Part shown: piece by piece, positions 16,546-24,839 of the stretch
Layout: every line of letters begins with the position of its first letter
Numbering within the stretch: the first letter of the stretch is position 1
NCBI RefSeq assembly: GCF_900187135.1
Contig: NZ_LT906443.1
Location: forward strand, 1,550,001 to 1,614,000
Direction of reading: 5' to 3'
DNA from: Corynebacterium ulcerans
GTDB taxonomy: Bacteria > Actinomycetota > Actinomycetes > Mycobacteriales > Mycobacteriaceae
DNA: 64,000 nucleotides
Notes under the pieces: model-generated
Database searches by the model: none
What the model was told of the DNA's origin: nothing
The model's input: only the letters and a program-made list of their open reading frames with translations
Made by a program: the position numbers and the translations under genes

Positions 16546-16623
16546 CCTGTGCTCCGTCGTGCGATTATCCCCAGATAATCCATCAGCCCTCAGAAAACTC
16601 ACCTACCACTTACCCTTTGAGGG

Positions 16624-16639
16624 GTATCGCATCCGATAC
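16624..16639. promoter_or_regulatory. Dyad GTATCG-N4-CGATAC, candidate response-regulator site
   Basis: Exact 6-bp inverted repeat with a 4-bp spacer, 121-136 bp before the secreted-protein gene at 16760 and 79 bp after the regulator gene. Position and symmetry suit a NarL-type dimer; assignment is inference. Confidence 0.4.
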
Positions 16640-16759
16640 GAAAGAAGCGCAGCCATTCCGAATATAGAGACCGCCTTTTAGATTTAAAAATGTTCATCAT
16701 GAACCTCATAATTTCACAAATCAAAGAAGCGAAAGCTTCTATCTGAAAGGCTGAACCCT

Positions 16760-17518
16760 ATGAAGACCAAGCGCCAGAGCATTGTCGCAGCAATGCTAGC
16801 CCTGACCATGTCTTTTTCCGCAACTGCTGCCGCTACACCATTGGACACAGACGACAGCGTTGACAATATTCAGGCCACATCCGAAGATCTCCAGCTACCC
16901 ACCGAATCCGAGATTCAAGAGCTGCGAGGCAACATGGAAGCACGAGGCATCAACGCTGAGACTCAGGATGCGTTGATTGAAAAAATCCTCAATGGACAGC
17001 TTCCCGATTCGGATAATCTTAATGTCGATCCCATTGACATATCCGAATCTCCAAATGACGAGAACACTCAAGTGCTGACTTTCCCCGATGGATCAGTCGC
17101 GTACACTTCCATCGGAAAAGCGAACTCAGACCAGATTCAGCTTAGGAGTGTTCGGAGCAGCGAATGTAATCGCTACTGGTACAACAGCGGTTGGGAAAGA
17201 TGGGATAATTGCCGGATCGAATACAGTGGCATCGCATTCCGCTACGGATTCCTCGCACACTTATCTCTCCCGCATGATTCTAACGGCAGAGGGATTATCC
17301 GACACGTATGGCAGCCAACAGTATGGAAGTCCTGGGGGCACACAGTACAGAGCAGTCAGGTATCGATCATTCAGGGTTGGGAGGATAAAAAAACTAACTA
17401 CCCAGCGAAAGCTCAAATGACCGCAACCCTACAGGTGGCCAAGATTTTCTCGACAAAGACTATTGGACTTACCTTGGAAATCAGAGGTCGCAGCGTTTCA
17501 ATTACCCCACAAATGTAG
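16760..17518 (+). CDS. Secreted protein of unknown function
   Basis: A 252-residue protein with a clear Sec signal peptide (MKTKRQSIVAAMLALTMSFS, cleavage probably after ATAAA near residue 26). An acidic, probably helical segment (about 30-110) follows, then a C-terminal domain rich in Trp, Tyr and Arg with two Cys (SSECNRYWYNSGWERWDNCR). AAAGGCTGAACCCT precedes the ATG. It lies downstream of the kinase/peptide/regulator operon and is followed 48 bp later by a small membrane protein. I recognise no family. Secreted effector, bacteriocin-like protein or sensor ligand are possibilities. Confidence 0.75.
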   Translation: MKTKRQSIVAAMLALTMSFSATAAATPLDTDDSVDNIQATSEDLQLPTESEIQELRGNMEARGINAETQDALIEKILNGQLPDSDNLNVDPIDISESPNDENTQVLTFPDGSVAYTSIGKANSDQIQLRSVRSSECNRYWYNSGWERWDNCRIEYSGIAFRYGFLAHLSLPHDSNGRGIIRHVWQPTVWKSWGHTVQSSQVSIIQGWEDKKTNYPAKAQMTATLQVAKIFSTKTIGLTLEIRGRSVSITPQM

Positions 17519-17566
17519 AGTGATAAGCAATCCATCAAACAAGGTACTAGGGGTGAGGCATAAAAT

Positions 17567-17794
17567 ATGGAAATAAACTCGCCAATCATCACTCTCTATG
17601 ATGCAGCCACAGCGGCGATCGTCCTAATCGGATTCGCGCTCCTATGTGTCAGCTTGTTTTTCCTCTTTAAGGAACGACTTGCTCCATCAGTCGCCATTGT
17701 ATGGTTCTTCGTGACAGTGTTCCTACCTATAGTTGGACCATTAGCTTTCCTGCTTTACTTGAGTCAGAGTCACCGAAATCGCCAAAAAGAGTAG
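17567..17794 (+). CDS. Small two-helix membrane protein, PLDc_N-like
   Basis: A 75-residue protein with two membrane helices (AATAAIVLIGFALLCVSLFF; IVWFFVTVFLPIVGPLAFLL) joined by a short basic loop. The pattern W-x-F-x(3)-F-x-P-x-x-G-P-x-x-F/Y matches the phospholipase-D N-terminal membrane domain (PLDc_N), which also occurs as short stand-alone proteins, some beside bacteriocin genes where immunity is suspected. It follows the secreted-protein gene and precedes a very strong terminator, so it closes this transcription unit. An immunity role is inference. Confidence 0.65.
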   Translation: MEINSPIITLYDAATAAIVLIGFALLCVSLFFLFKERLAPSVAIVWFFVTVFLPIVGPLAFLLYLSQSHRNRQKE

Positions 17795-17811
17795 ACGCAT
17801 CTCTTTTGCAA

Positions 17812-17868
17812 AACAGATAGCTTAGCCGCAAGATCCTCTAAAACAATCTTGCGGCTAAGCTATCTGTT
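17812..17868. terminator. Strong terminator hairpin
   Basis: Exact 23-bp inverted repeat beginning AACAGATAGCTTAGCC, with an 11-nt loop, followed by CTTTAAAG. It closes the secreted-protein/membrane-protein unit and could act on both strands. Confidence 0.85.
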
Positions 17869-18113
17869 CTTTAAAGATGAACATGACGCCGTGTGCCCAA
17901 TATCCAAACAGCGAGCTACTTCCACCCTTGGGAACGCCTTCGTTTGATGTGATTCTGCGATAACCGTGGCGAGTTGGCCTCTTAGAAATAGATAGCCACG
18001 AACGTTATATGAACGCAGTTTATTTTCCCTAAGGGAACAATTGATCGCTACATATTAGGTGATAACTGTCGAGGCTTAGCGGGACACACGCACCCTCAAC
18101 TCTCTGAGAATGT

Positions 18114-18428
18114 CTAGGCTGATGCTAACTTTTGGTTAATTAGCGCATTGAACGAGATGCCCTCTGATTTAGCGACGATAACCAGCCGACGATGCAGCGA
18201 TGAGGATGTTCGGACATTGAATTTTCCGGAGTAGCTGCGGCTACGTAGCGGCTCAGGGACGATTTCACCGTTGGCTTCCATATCGCCAACGACCTCAGAA
18301 ACAGGGTCAAGCAAGCCACACTCAGCCTGCTGCCGATCTGCATCCAACCACGACAATGAAGGAAACTCAACTACCGTCGCGACATACTCACCGTCTCCTT
18401 CCGACCATGACACTTGGTAGGTGTAGGC
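18114..18428 (-). pseudogene. HicB-like antitoxin fragment fused to transposase
   Basis: The frame encodes YQVSWSEGDGEYVATVVEFP and SLSWLDADRQQAECGL, then NGEIVPEPLRSRSYSGKFNV and SSLHRRLVIVAKSEGISFNA. This is the HicB fold (partial RNase-H-like domain) with a C-terminal ribbon-helix-helix. Its own start is lost: upstream it is joined in frame to IS3 transposase (GTQYVSLAYT), creating a single 303-codon chimeric frame. No HicA toxin gene is adjacent. It is either dead or expressed only as a chimera. Confidence 0.75.
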
Positions 18429-18915
18429 CAAAGAAACATATTGGGTGCCGCGGTCTGAGTGATGGAACAGACCTTCACAGGTTTTCGCTGCGTTGGTCGT
18501 CAGTAGGGCTTGCTCCAGGGCCTGCATCGGTAGGTCCTGGGTGCGCAGACTGGAAACTACCGACCAGCCCACGATCCTTCGTGAATACACATCCGTGATG
18601 AACGCGGTGTAAGCGAAGCCTGTAGCGATACGGACATACGTGATGTCCGCTACCCACACCCGGTGCGGAGCATCGGCACGGAAGTTCCGCTGCACCAAAT
18701 CAGGACGATGATCCGGCACCGCGGCTGGTGTTGTCGTAACCACTTTCCGGCCTCGCCGTACACCTTGAAGCCCGGCTGCACGCATCAAGCGGGCTACCTG
18801 GTCACGGCCGATATTCCATCCGGCACGAGCCATGGCATGCCACATTTTCCGGATCCCATACACGGAATAGTTCTCTTTATGGATCCGTGAGAGCTCACCG
18901 ATAATGATTGCCGTC
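18426..18915 (-). mobile_element. IS3-family transposase, N-terminal two thirds
   Basis: The frame from about 18915 leftwards encodes ELSRIHKENYSVYGIRKMWH and ARAGWNIGRDQVARLMRAAG, then the rve integrase core VWVADITYVRIATGFAYTAF (first catalytic Asp) and GLFHHSDRGTQYVSLAYT (second Asp). The C-terminal part with the catalytic Glu is missing here and occurs, picking up almost exactly where this stops, at 13300-13548. Both ends of this piece are fused to unrelated genes, so no inverted repeat is recognised. Confidence 0.88.
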
Positions 18916-19577
18916 ATTCTTGCAGTCCAAGCAACAATCACTGCATATAAAAATGGAGTTTCAAAAGCTACGCTAGCTCGTGAAATAGCTATGGCATTGC
19001 CAGCAGTTTTTTCTGCAACAGCCATAGTTGCGATCGCTGCGGTGCTGGGAATAATTATTGGTCATTATGTCAAAACAATTTTTGTGCTTCCTGTTGCAGG
19101 AATTGGGGTAGCTGCTCTATTTATTGCTTATTTTCCCGGTTTTAATGCTGACATAGAAAGCGATTATGCCAAGTCGTATGGATACACGCATTGCACTACT
19201 GGCACCACCCCAACAGTGTGTACTACTGAGCCCAATGTTCCGTACCTAAAATCAGCGGCCAATGCGGCCCATCAACTTTATGAGCAGGCCCCTAATCCAG
19301 ATGTACTCCCCGACACAATTAATTTGATTAATAATAGCTTTTGGCCGTTGCCCAAACCGATGGCTGCAATCGGGCTGAGTAAAGATCGTACGTGGAACGC
19401 AGATACTGCCATTAATAATGCGCGTCAAAGCCTTGCTCAAACGATTTTCATGTCTTGCCCGGGGCTGTCATTGCCAGCATTCATCAGGCTGTTGGTATAG
19501 AAACAGGATTAACCGAGGATACTATAGATCCAACAGAGATTCGCGATTGTCTAAGCAGTTTTGAGAATGAGCGATAA
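18904..19577 (+). pseudogene. Membrane protein gene, truncated and frameshifted
   Basis: The plus frame encodes two hydrophobic segments (IAMALPAVFSATAIVAIAAV; IFVLPVAGIGVAALFIAYFP) and an extracytoplasmic part with two Cys (THCTTGTTPTVCTTEP). The frame stops at 19500, but the reading continues after a shift near 19455-19465 as GAVIASIHQAVGIETGLTED and on to SSFENER with a stop at 19577. The 5' end abuts the transposase fragment. The gene is thus truncated by the IS and frameshifted. I do not recognise the family. Confidence 0.6.
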
Positions 19578-19663
19578 TGCTACGGATTATTAAGAGCTCG
19601 GGATGCATCTCGAGAGTACGAAGTTGCGTTATACGGCTCACCCTCATGCCAGCGTAAAAGTAA

Positions 19664-19706
19664 CCCCCCTGCCGAGCCGCGTAGTTTCGCAGGCGGGGCA
19701 GGGGGG
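19664..19706 (-). terminator. Terminator after the Rv0909-like antitoxin gene
   Basis: Exact 10-bp GC-rich arms (CCCCCCTGCC and its complement). On the minus strand the stem is followed by TTACTTTTACG. It lies directly beyond the antitoxin stop at 19713. Confidence 0.7.
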
Positions 19707-19712
19707 AAGAAA

Positions 19713-19880
19713 TTACTTTTCGTCCAATTTCTTCTTGACGGCCTCTTGGACCTGGTCGACTTTGTCTGCAAACTTGCCGTCGGTTTTCTCGTCGACAAGA
19801 TCACCAACTTTTTCTACTGCGTCCTTTACCTTGTCGGCGTTTTGATCCAGCAGTTCTTTGGCCTTGTTGAGGATGTCCAT
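19713..19880 (-). CDS. Rv0909/MT0933-like antitoxin
   Basis: A 55-residue, highly charged helical protein, MDILNKAKELLDQNADKVKD and then AVEKVGDLVDEKTDGKFADK, ending VQEAVKKKLDEK. This matches the short Rv0909/MT0933 family annotated as TA-system antitoxins. The start at 19880 follows AAGGAGAATCTC. No adjacent toxin is visible (the mycobacterial partner Rv0910 is a START-like protein), so the toxin-antitoxin role is doubtful here. Many actinobacteria carry this gene alone. Confidence 0.75.
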   Translation of the reverse strand: MDILNKAKELLDQNADKVKDAVEKVGDLVDEKTDGKFADKVDQVQEAVKKKLDEK

Positions 19881-19962
19881 GAGATTCTCCTTATGTTGAG
19901 GGGCAGTTATCACATTTAAGGGTAATACAACCTGCGGATTTGGGGGTGGGATCGGCTCGGGG

Positions 19963-21288
19963 TCAGGGGTGCTCTAGGAAGCGGGTTACGAGTCGCTGAT
20001 AGCCGGCAACCGTGAGTTCCAGATCCTCTAAGTAAAGAAACTCGTCATGGGAATGAAGTTGTGCATGTGCGTGTCCTAATGTGCGCTGTTTGGCGTGCAC
20101 AGCAAAGCCGTAGCCGACCCCATCTGCGCGCCGGGCAAAGCGCAGGTCAGAGCCTCCGGGTGCGATCATGGGGACCACGGTGGACTCGGGGAAGAACTCC
20201 AGCAGCGTATCGCTCATGGCGTTATAGAGGGGAGAGTCGGTGGGGGAGACGGTGGCCTCCTCGCTGATGAGGCGTTCGATGGTGACCTCGGGTGCTACAT
20301 CGGCTAAAGCTTGGTTCAGTAGTTGGTCAACGTAGTCGTCCGACTGTCCTGGGAGGGTTCGGATGTCCATTTCTAGCCATGCGTGGCTGGGTAGGACGTT
20401 GATGGCTTGGCCGGCGCGGAGGACTGTTTGAGCGATGGTGAGATGGGAGATGGCATCGCCAAAGGCTGCGAGTTCGCCGAGGGATTCGTAGGAATCGGGG
20501 TGGCCGTCGAGAAGCTTGCGCTCCGTGGCGGGGTCAAAGCGGAACGCGCGTACAAAGCCGTGCCACGTGTCATCGCTGTGTACTGATGGTCGGATGCTAG
20601 CTATACGACGCGCCACCTCGCCGATCTTTGCAATGGCGCTGTCCTTGCGGAACGGCGCCGAACCGTGGCCGGCGTCGCCGTGGACATGGAGCCGGCGTTG
20701 AGCAGCGCCTTTTTCGCCGACGTAGATGATCACGGAGTCGGAACCGTCTGCGCCGGGAAGATGGGAGCCGCCGGTCTCCGACACGCAGTTTTTCCAGCTG
20801 AACGCGTCTGGGTGGTGTTCGCGGAGCCACTGGGCGCCTAACCCGCCACGAGCCTCTTCATCTGCGATTCCTACAAAGTACAGGGTGCCTCGATTGGATT
20901 TTTTCCGCGCTACTTCGCGGGTCACGGCTGCCATTGTGGCGGTAATAAAGAGCATGTCTACGGTGCCGCGGCCGTATATTTTCCCATCTTCTATGAGCGC
21001 TTCAAAGGGAGGCTTGGTCCATTTCTTCTCATCCACGGGTACCACGTCTGTGTGGCCGAGCAGGGTGAGCGGCTCAGCGGTGGGGTCGCTGCCGGGGACC
21101 GTGACCACAATGGTTACACGGCCTGGATGAGGCTCGTAGCGGTCGATGGTGACGGCCTCGCCGGCAAAGAATTCCTCTAGAGCGTCGGCATTTCGCACTT
21201 CTTGGCCTGAATCGGGGGTGAGGTCGTTGACGCAGGCGTTCTGCACCATGCGGGTAAGCAATGAAAGCGTGTCCGAGTAGAGCGTCAT
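19963..21288 (-). CDS. M20/M25/M40-family metallopeptidase
   Basis: A protein of about 441 residues with the di-zinc peptidase motifs LLGHTDVVPV (His ligand and Asp), YGRGTVDML (bridging Asp) and GIADEEARGG (catalytic Glu pair), plus the dimerisation lid domain (LHVHGDAGHGSAP; TIAQTVLRAGQAINVLPSHA). It probably hydrolyses dipeptides or N-acyl amino acids in the cytosol. The start MTLYSDTLSLL at 21288 is preferred to an ATG four codons upstream. Stand-alone gene, divergent from bioB. Confidence 0.88.
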   Translation of the reverse strand: MTLYSDTLSLLTRMVQNACVNDLTPDSGQEVRNADALEEFFAGEAVTIDRYEPHPGRVTIVVTVPGSDPTAEPLTLLGHTDVVPVDEKKWTKPPFEALIEDGKIYGRGTVDMLFITATMAAVTREVARKKSNRGTLYFVGIADEEARGGLGAQWLREHHPDAFSWKNCVSETGGSHLPGADGSDSVIIYVGEKGAAQRRLHVHGDAGHGSAPFRKDSAIAKIGEVARRIASIRPSVHSDDTWHGFVRAFRFDPATERKLLDGHPDSYESLGELAAFGDAISHLTIAQTVLRAGQAINVLPSHAWLEMDIRTLPGQSDDYVDQLLNQALADVAPEVTIERLISEEATVSPTDSPLYNAMSDTLLEFFPESTVVPMIAPGGSDLRFARRADGVGYGFAVHAKQRTLGHAHAQLHSHDEFLYLEDLELTVAGYQRLVTRFLEHP

Positions 21289-21364
21289 GCGCCCCAGCAT
21301 AGGATGATTCGGGGGGTGAAAGGGGTGAATTAGAGGTCTCGTGGGTGAAATGTGCGTGGAAATT

Positions 21365-21410
21365 TAAACAGTGTTCAGTAGATGCGGCTAGGATTCTTGA
21401 ACATTGATCA
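21365..21410. promoter_or_regulatory. Two BioQ-like sites upstream of bioB
   Basis: On the minus strand 21377-21365 reads TGAAC-ACT-GTTTA and on the plus strand 21398-21410 reads TGAAC-ATT-GATCA. The corynebacterial biotin repressor BioQ binds an imperfect 13-bp repeat of the form TGAAC-N3-GTTAC. Both sites lie about 95-140 bp before bioB, in the gap to the divergent peptidase gene. The matches are imperfect; assignment rests on motif plus gene. Confidence 0.5.
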
Positions 21411-21504
21411 AGTGATGTGTGCTGGCCTTGTGCCACCACATCTCGCACGACGATGAATGCACGCACACAGCGCTCGCGGGTGCTGACGCCGAGGAGGAAA
21501 CCCC

Positions 21505-22500
21505 ATGACTGACATTCTGGAACTTGCCCGGACCAAGGTTCTTGAGGAAGGCAAAGGCCTGAATAAGGAGGAGGTCCTCCAAGTACTCACGCTGGAAGAA
21601 GACAGAATCCCCGAGCTTCTTGCCCTCGCGCACGAGGTACGCCTCAAGTGGTGTGGGGAAGAGGTTGAGGTAGAAGGCATTATCTCTCTCAAGACGGGCG
21701 GCTGCCCTGAAGATTGCCACTTCTGCTCCCAGTCTGGTCTTTTTGAGTCCCCCGTTCGTTCCGCCTGGCTCGACATTGCGGGACTGGTGGAAGCCGCAAA
21801 GCAAACACAAAAGTCCGGCGCTACCGAATTCTGCATTGTTGCTGCGGTAAAAGGTCCCGACGAGCGCCTCATGAGCCAGCTGGAAGAGGCCGTAGCTGCC
21901 ATTAAATCTGAGGTGGATATCGAGGTGGCGGCGTCGATAGGCATCCTTACCCAGGAGCAGGTCGACCGGCTCAAAGCAGCGGGCGTGCACCGCTACAACC
22001 ACAATCTAGAAACTGCGCGCTCGTACTTTCCCAACGTTGTCACCACTCATTCATGGGAATCGCGCCGTGAAACCCTGCGCATGATCGGGGAGGCCGGCAT
22101 GGAAGTCTGCTCCGGCGGCATCATCGGTATGGGTGAGACGCTAGAACAGCGCGCAGAATTCGCCTGCGACCTGGCCGAGCTCAATCCCACGGAAGTTCCC
22201 ATGAACTTCCTCGATCCACGCCCGGGGACTCCCTTTGCAGACCTAGACGTTATGGAAACCCCAGATGCATTGCTTGCAATTGGTGCATTCCGCCTTGCGC
22301 TGCCCAAGACCATTCTTCGCTTCGCCGGTGGACGCGAACTCACCCTGGGAGACCTGGGCACTGAACAAGGCTTGCTCGGCGGAATCAATGCGGTGATCGT
22401 GGGCAACTACCTGACCACGCTGGGCCGTCCGATGGAAGAAGACCTGGATATGCTGGGCAAATTGCGCCTTCCCATCAAAGCCCTGAATGCGAGCGTCTAG
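21505..22500 (+). CDS. bioB: Biotin synthase BioB
   Basis: A 331-residue radical-SAM enzyme converting dethiobiotin to biotin. The SAM cluster motif is CPEDCHFC (Cys67, Cys71, Cys74). Later motifs include [33 protein letters not shown], the GIIGMGET glycine-rich loop and [23 protein letters not shown] precedes the ATG. It is followed five bases later by the auxiliary-protein gene bsaP, an actinobacterial arrangement. BioQ-like sites lie upstream. Confidence 0.97.
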   Translation: MTDILELARTKVLEEGKGLNKEEVLQVLTLEEDRIPELLALAHEVRLKWCGEEVEVEGIISLKTGGCPEDCHFCSQSGLFESPVRSAWLDIAGLVEAAKQTQKSGATEFCIVAAVKGPDERLMSQLEEAVAAIKSEVDIEVAASIGILTQEQVDRLKAAGVHRYNHNLETARSYFPNVVTTHSWESRRETLRMIGEAGMEVCSGGIIGMGETLEQRAEFACDLAELNPTEVPMNFLDPRPGTPFADLDVMETPDALLAIGAFRLALPKTILRFAGGRELTLGDLGTEQGLLGGINAVIVGNYLTTLGRPMEEDLDMLGKLRLPIKALNASV

Positions 22501-22505
22501 CTGGT

Positions 22506-22760
22506 ATGAAAACCACATCAACCGAGCTCATCCAGGTAATGCTTGCCGACGAGCCCCCGCTCTTTCACCCCAACACCGGACAAGAAATCGCTGCGGGAGA
22601 AACAATTAGACTTTATCCCTCGGCGCGCGCCGGGTTGGAGGCACCGCGCTTCTGCCAGATCTGCGGGCGTCGCATGGTGGTGCAAGTGCGTCCCGACGGC
22701 TGGGAAGCAACCTGCTCGCGGCATGGCACGGTGGATTCTGTGTATCTGGGGCGGCGCTGA
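22506..22760 (+). CDS. bsaP: Biotin synthase auxiliary protein BsaP
   Basis: An 84-residue protein with a CxxC zinc- or iron-sulphur-type knuckle (FCQICGRRM) and a second Cys/His pair (ATCSRHGTV). This family lies directly after bioB in actinobacteria and is annotated as biotin synthase auxiliary protein, thought to supply or regenerate the auxiliary Fe-S cluster of this BioB class. Five bases separate it from bioB, so the two are co-translated. Confidence 0.88.
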   Translation: MKTTSTELIQVMLADEPPLFHPNTGQEIAAGETIRLYPSARAGLEAPRFCQICGRRMVVQVRPDGWEATCSRHGTVDSVYLGRR

Positions 22761-22787
22761 AAAGATACGCCTGGCGATAGGGGGCGC

Positions 22788-23219
22788 TCAGTAGAAGCTG
22801 AACGCGGGTGCTTGGGCGCGCTGTGTGGCGGCGGCCTGAGGATTGAGACCAGTGCACCAGCTTGGGTATACCCGAAAACCGCGTTTTCCTGCGGCGCTTC
22901 CCGATGTAATGCCTAAGCGTTCAAGGTGTGGAGCAGTGAACGTGAAGACTCCTCGGTGTTCATCTTGCTCTACAAACACCAGCAAACCTCCCCGTACGTT
23001 GTGCGGGCTAAAAGGCACGGTCTCTCCGGCGTCATTCCGGGTCCAAAAGGCTACAAAAGCACCTTTCTTGGTTGGCGTGGTGCGTGCCGTCCGTATGTGC
23101 CAGGTGGCCTCCGAAATTTCTACGATTCCAGATTGGTAGTCACTATTTTGTTCCTCGGGAGCGACGTGGCAGTTCAGATCTTTTGCTGCTGCGTACTGTT
23201 CAAAGCTTCTGAACCTCAT
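22788..23219 (-). CDS. MepB-family protein
   Basis: A 143-residue soluble protein matching the MepB family throughout: SGIVEISEATWHIRTARTTP near the N-terminus, then GAFVAFWTRN and GLLVFVEQDEHRGVFTFTAP, ending with AAGKRGFRVYPSW. MepB was named from the mepRAB locus of Staphylococcus but its function is unknown. Stand-alone gene, convergent with bsaP and divergent from the AMP nucleosidase. Confidence 0.85.
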   Translation of the reverse strand: MRFRSFEQYAAAKDLNCHVAPEEQNSDYQSGIVEISEATWHIRTARTTPTKKGAFVAFWTRNDAGETVPFSPHNVRGGLLVFVEQDEHRGVFTFTAPHLERLGITSGSAAGKRGFRVYPSWCTGLNPQAAATQRAQAPAFSFY

Positions 23220-23365
23220 GTATGCCTTCCCTTTTTTGTGGACTGGTCTTTCTGGCTGCTCCCTTTTCTACGCCCTGCATCTGGAGACTGGCGCGGCTAC
23301 TCTAGACACAAAGAATCCTTAGGAAAAATCTAGAAAGTAGGATGCAATGACAATGAAAAAAAGGT

Positions 23366-24763
23366 GTGGGCGCGGACGTAGTACAACAGCTGGAGGACAT
23401 CTACGCGGCGTCGATAAGCCTTGCCAAGGAGATTCTAGAGACTGGTGAATACGAGCGTTACTGCGATGTAGTTTATCCCAAGCTCATCGTGAAGATCGTT
23501 AGCTGGCACCCCGTTGATCGCACCGAGCCATTTGGCTATGTCGACGCTGCAGGATGCTACTCGGCGGTGCTCTCCAAGCCGGAGTTGATTCACGATTACC
23601 TCTGTGAACAGCTAGAACGCCTCTGTGCAAACTACGAGTGCGTGATCACGGTGGAGCCTTCTACCGTGCGCATCCCGCCGGAGTATATCGACGGCATAGA
23701 AGGCGTGACCGAGGCCCGTCGCGCAGGCGATGTTGCCGCAGAAATCCCGCGCCCCACCTTGGATGACGTTGACGATGCCATTATCGACGGCGAATGGGAT
23801 GCCTTCCACGGCGAGGAAAAGCCGCTTTTCCATTTCACTCCGCAGCGCTTTGATATTGCTTGTGCTCGCATCCAGCACTACACGGGCATTTCCCCAGCTA
23901 GCGTGCAAAAATACATCCTATTTACAAACTACGCCATGCACGCCCGGGAATTTGTGAACTTTGGGCTATGCGAGCTGTCGCGGGAAGGCTCGCGCTACAG
24001 CGCATTGTTGCTTCCCGACGGTCACAAGATCACGCGCGACCAAGCAGAAAACATCGATCGTGAAAGCCTGAGCCTAGAATCTCGGTTCCAGATGCCGCGC
24101 TATGACCTAGTAGCGGAAGACGGAATGGGCATCACCATGATCAATATTGGTGTGGGGCCGTCCAACGCCAAGACGATTACTGACTGCCTCGCTGTCCTCC
24201 GGCCGGAAGCATGGGTGATGATCGGACATTGCGCTGGGCTCGACGGGCGCATGAGGCTCGGCGACCTCATCCTGGGAAACGCCTACCAGCGTGACGACCA
24301 CCTCCTCGATGACCATATTCCGCTCGACCTGCCCATTCCTGCAGTTCCTGAGGTGCAGCGTGCCCTAGAGACGAGTGTTCGTGACGTATATGGCGAGGAT
24401 CTTTCCATGATGCGTACCGGCACGGTCCTCTCCACCGACGACCGCAACTGGGAATGGCACACCCCACAAAAACTATGGAAGCTGCTCCGGGGTTCCACCG
24501 CTGCTGCCTGCGACATGGAATCGGCGACGCTTGCGGCGAACGGGTACCGCTACCGCATTCCTTATGGCACCTTGCTTTCCGTCTCCGATCTTCCGCTCCA
24601 CGCCGTGCCTAAGTTGCCGGCTGCAGCACAAACCTTCTATGCAAATTCCAAACAGGCGCACGTGATGTGCGCGGTGCACGCCGTGGAACTTCTTGCTCTT
24701 ACCCCAGAAAAACTGCGGACGAGGAAGTTACGCCGTACCATCGGAGAGGTGCCATTTAGATAA
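23366..24763 (+). CDS. amn: AMP nucleosidase
   Basis: A 465-residue cytosolic enzyme that splits AMP into adenine and ribose-5-phosphate. An N-terminal AMP-nucleosidase-specific domain (about 1-180, with RFDIACARIQHYTGISP at its end) is followed by a nucleoside-phosphorylase-like catalytic domain (MINIGVGPSNAKTITDCLAV; MIGHCAGLDG; CDMESATLAANGYR). The frame opens with GTG at 23366. Just upstream are ATGs in another frame and an A8 run, so the true N-terminus could differ by a few residues or by a sequencing slip. Confidence 0.9.
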   Translation: MGADVVQQLEDIYAASISLAKEILETGEYERYCDVVYPKLIVKIVSWHPVDRTEPFGYVDAAGCYSAVLSKPELIHDYLCEQLERLCANYECVITVEPSTVRIPPEYIDGIEGVTEARRAGDVAAEIPRPTLDDVDDAIIDGEWDAFHGEEKPLFHFTPQRFDIACARIQHYTGISPASVQKYILFTNYAMHAREFVNFGLCELSREGSRYSALLLPDGHKITRDQAENIDRESLSLESRFQMPRYDLVAEDGMGITMINIGVGPSNAKTITDCLAVLRPEAWVMIGHCAGLDGRMRLGDLILGNAYQRDDHLLDDHIPLDLPIPAVPEVQRALETSVRDVYGEDLSMMRTGTVLSTDDRNWEWHTPQKLWKLLRGSTAAACDMESATLAANGYRYRIPYGTLLSVSDLPLHAVPKLPAAAQTFYANSKQAHVMCAVHAVELLALTPEKLRTRKLRRTIGEVPFR

Positions 24764-24839
24764 CCTATTGAGTCGATAGGAATAGAGATGGCCTGACGTA
24801 ATTTGGCTCTGCAATCTGGCTCGAAGGAGCGTGTGATTC

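Noticed and set aside
13300..18915. Intact IS element or composite transposon
   Set aside because: Both transposase pieces are truncated and outer inverted repeats could not be recognised; better explained as a split remnant.
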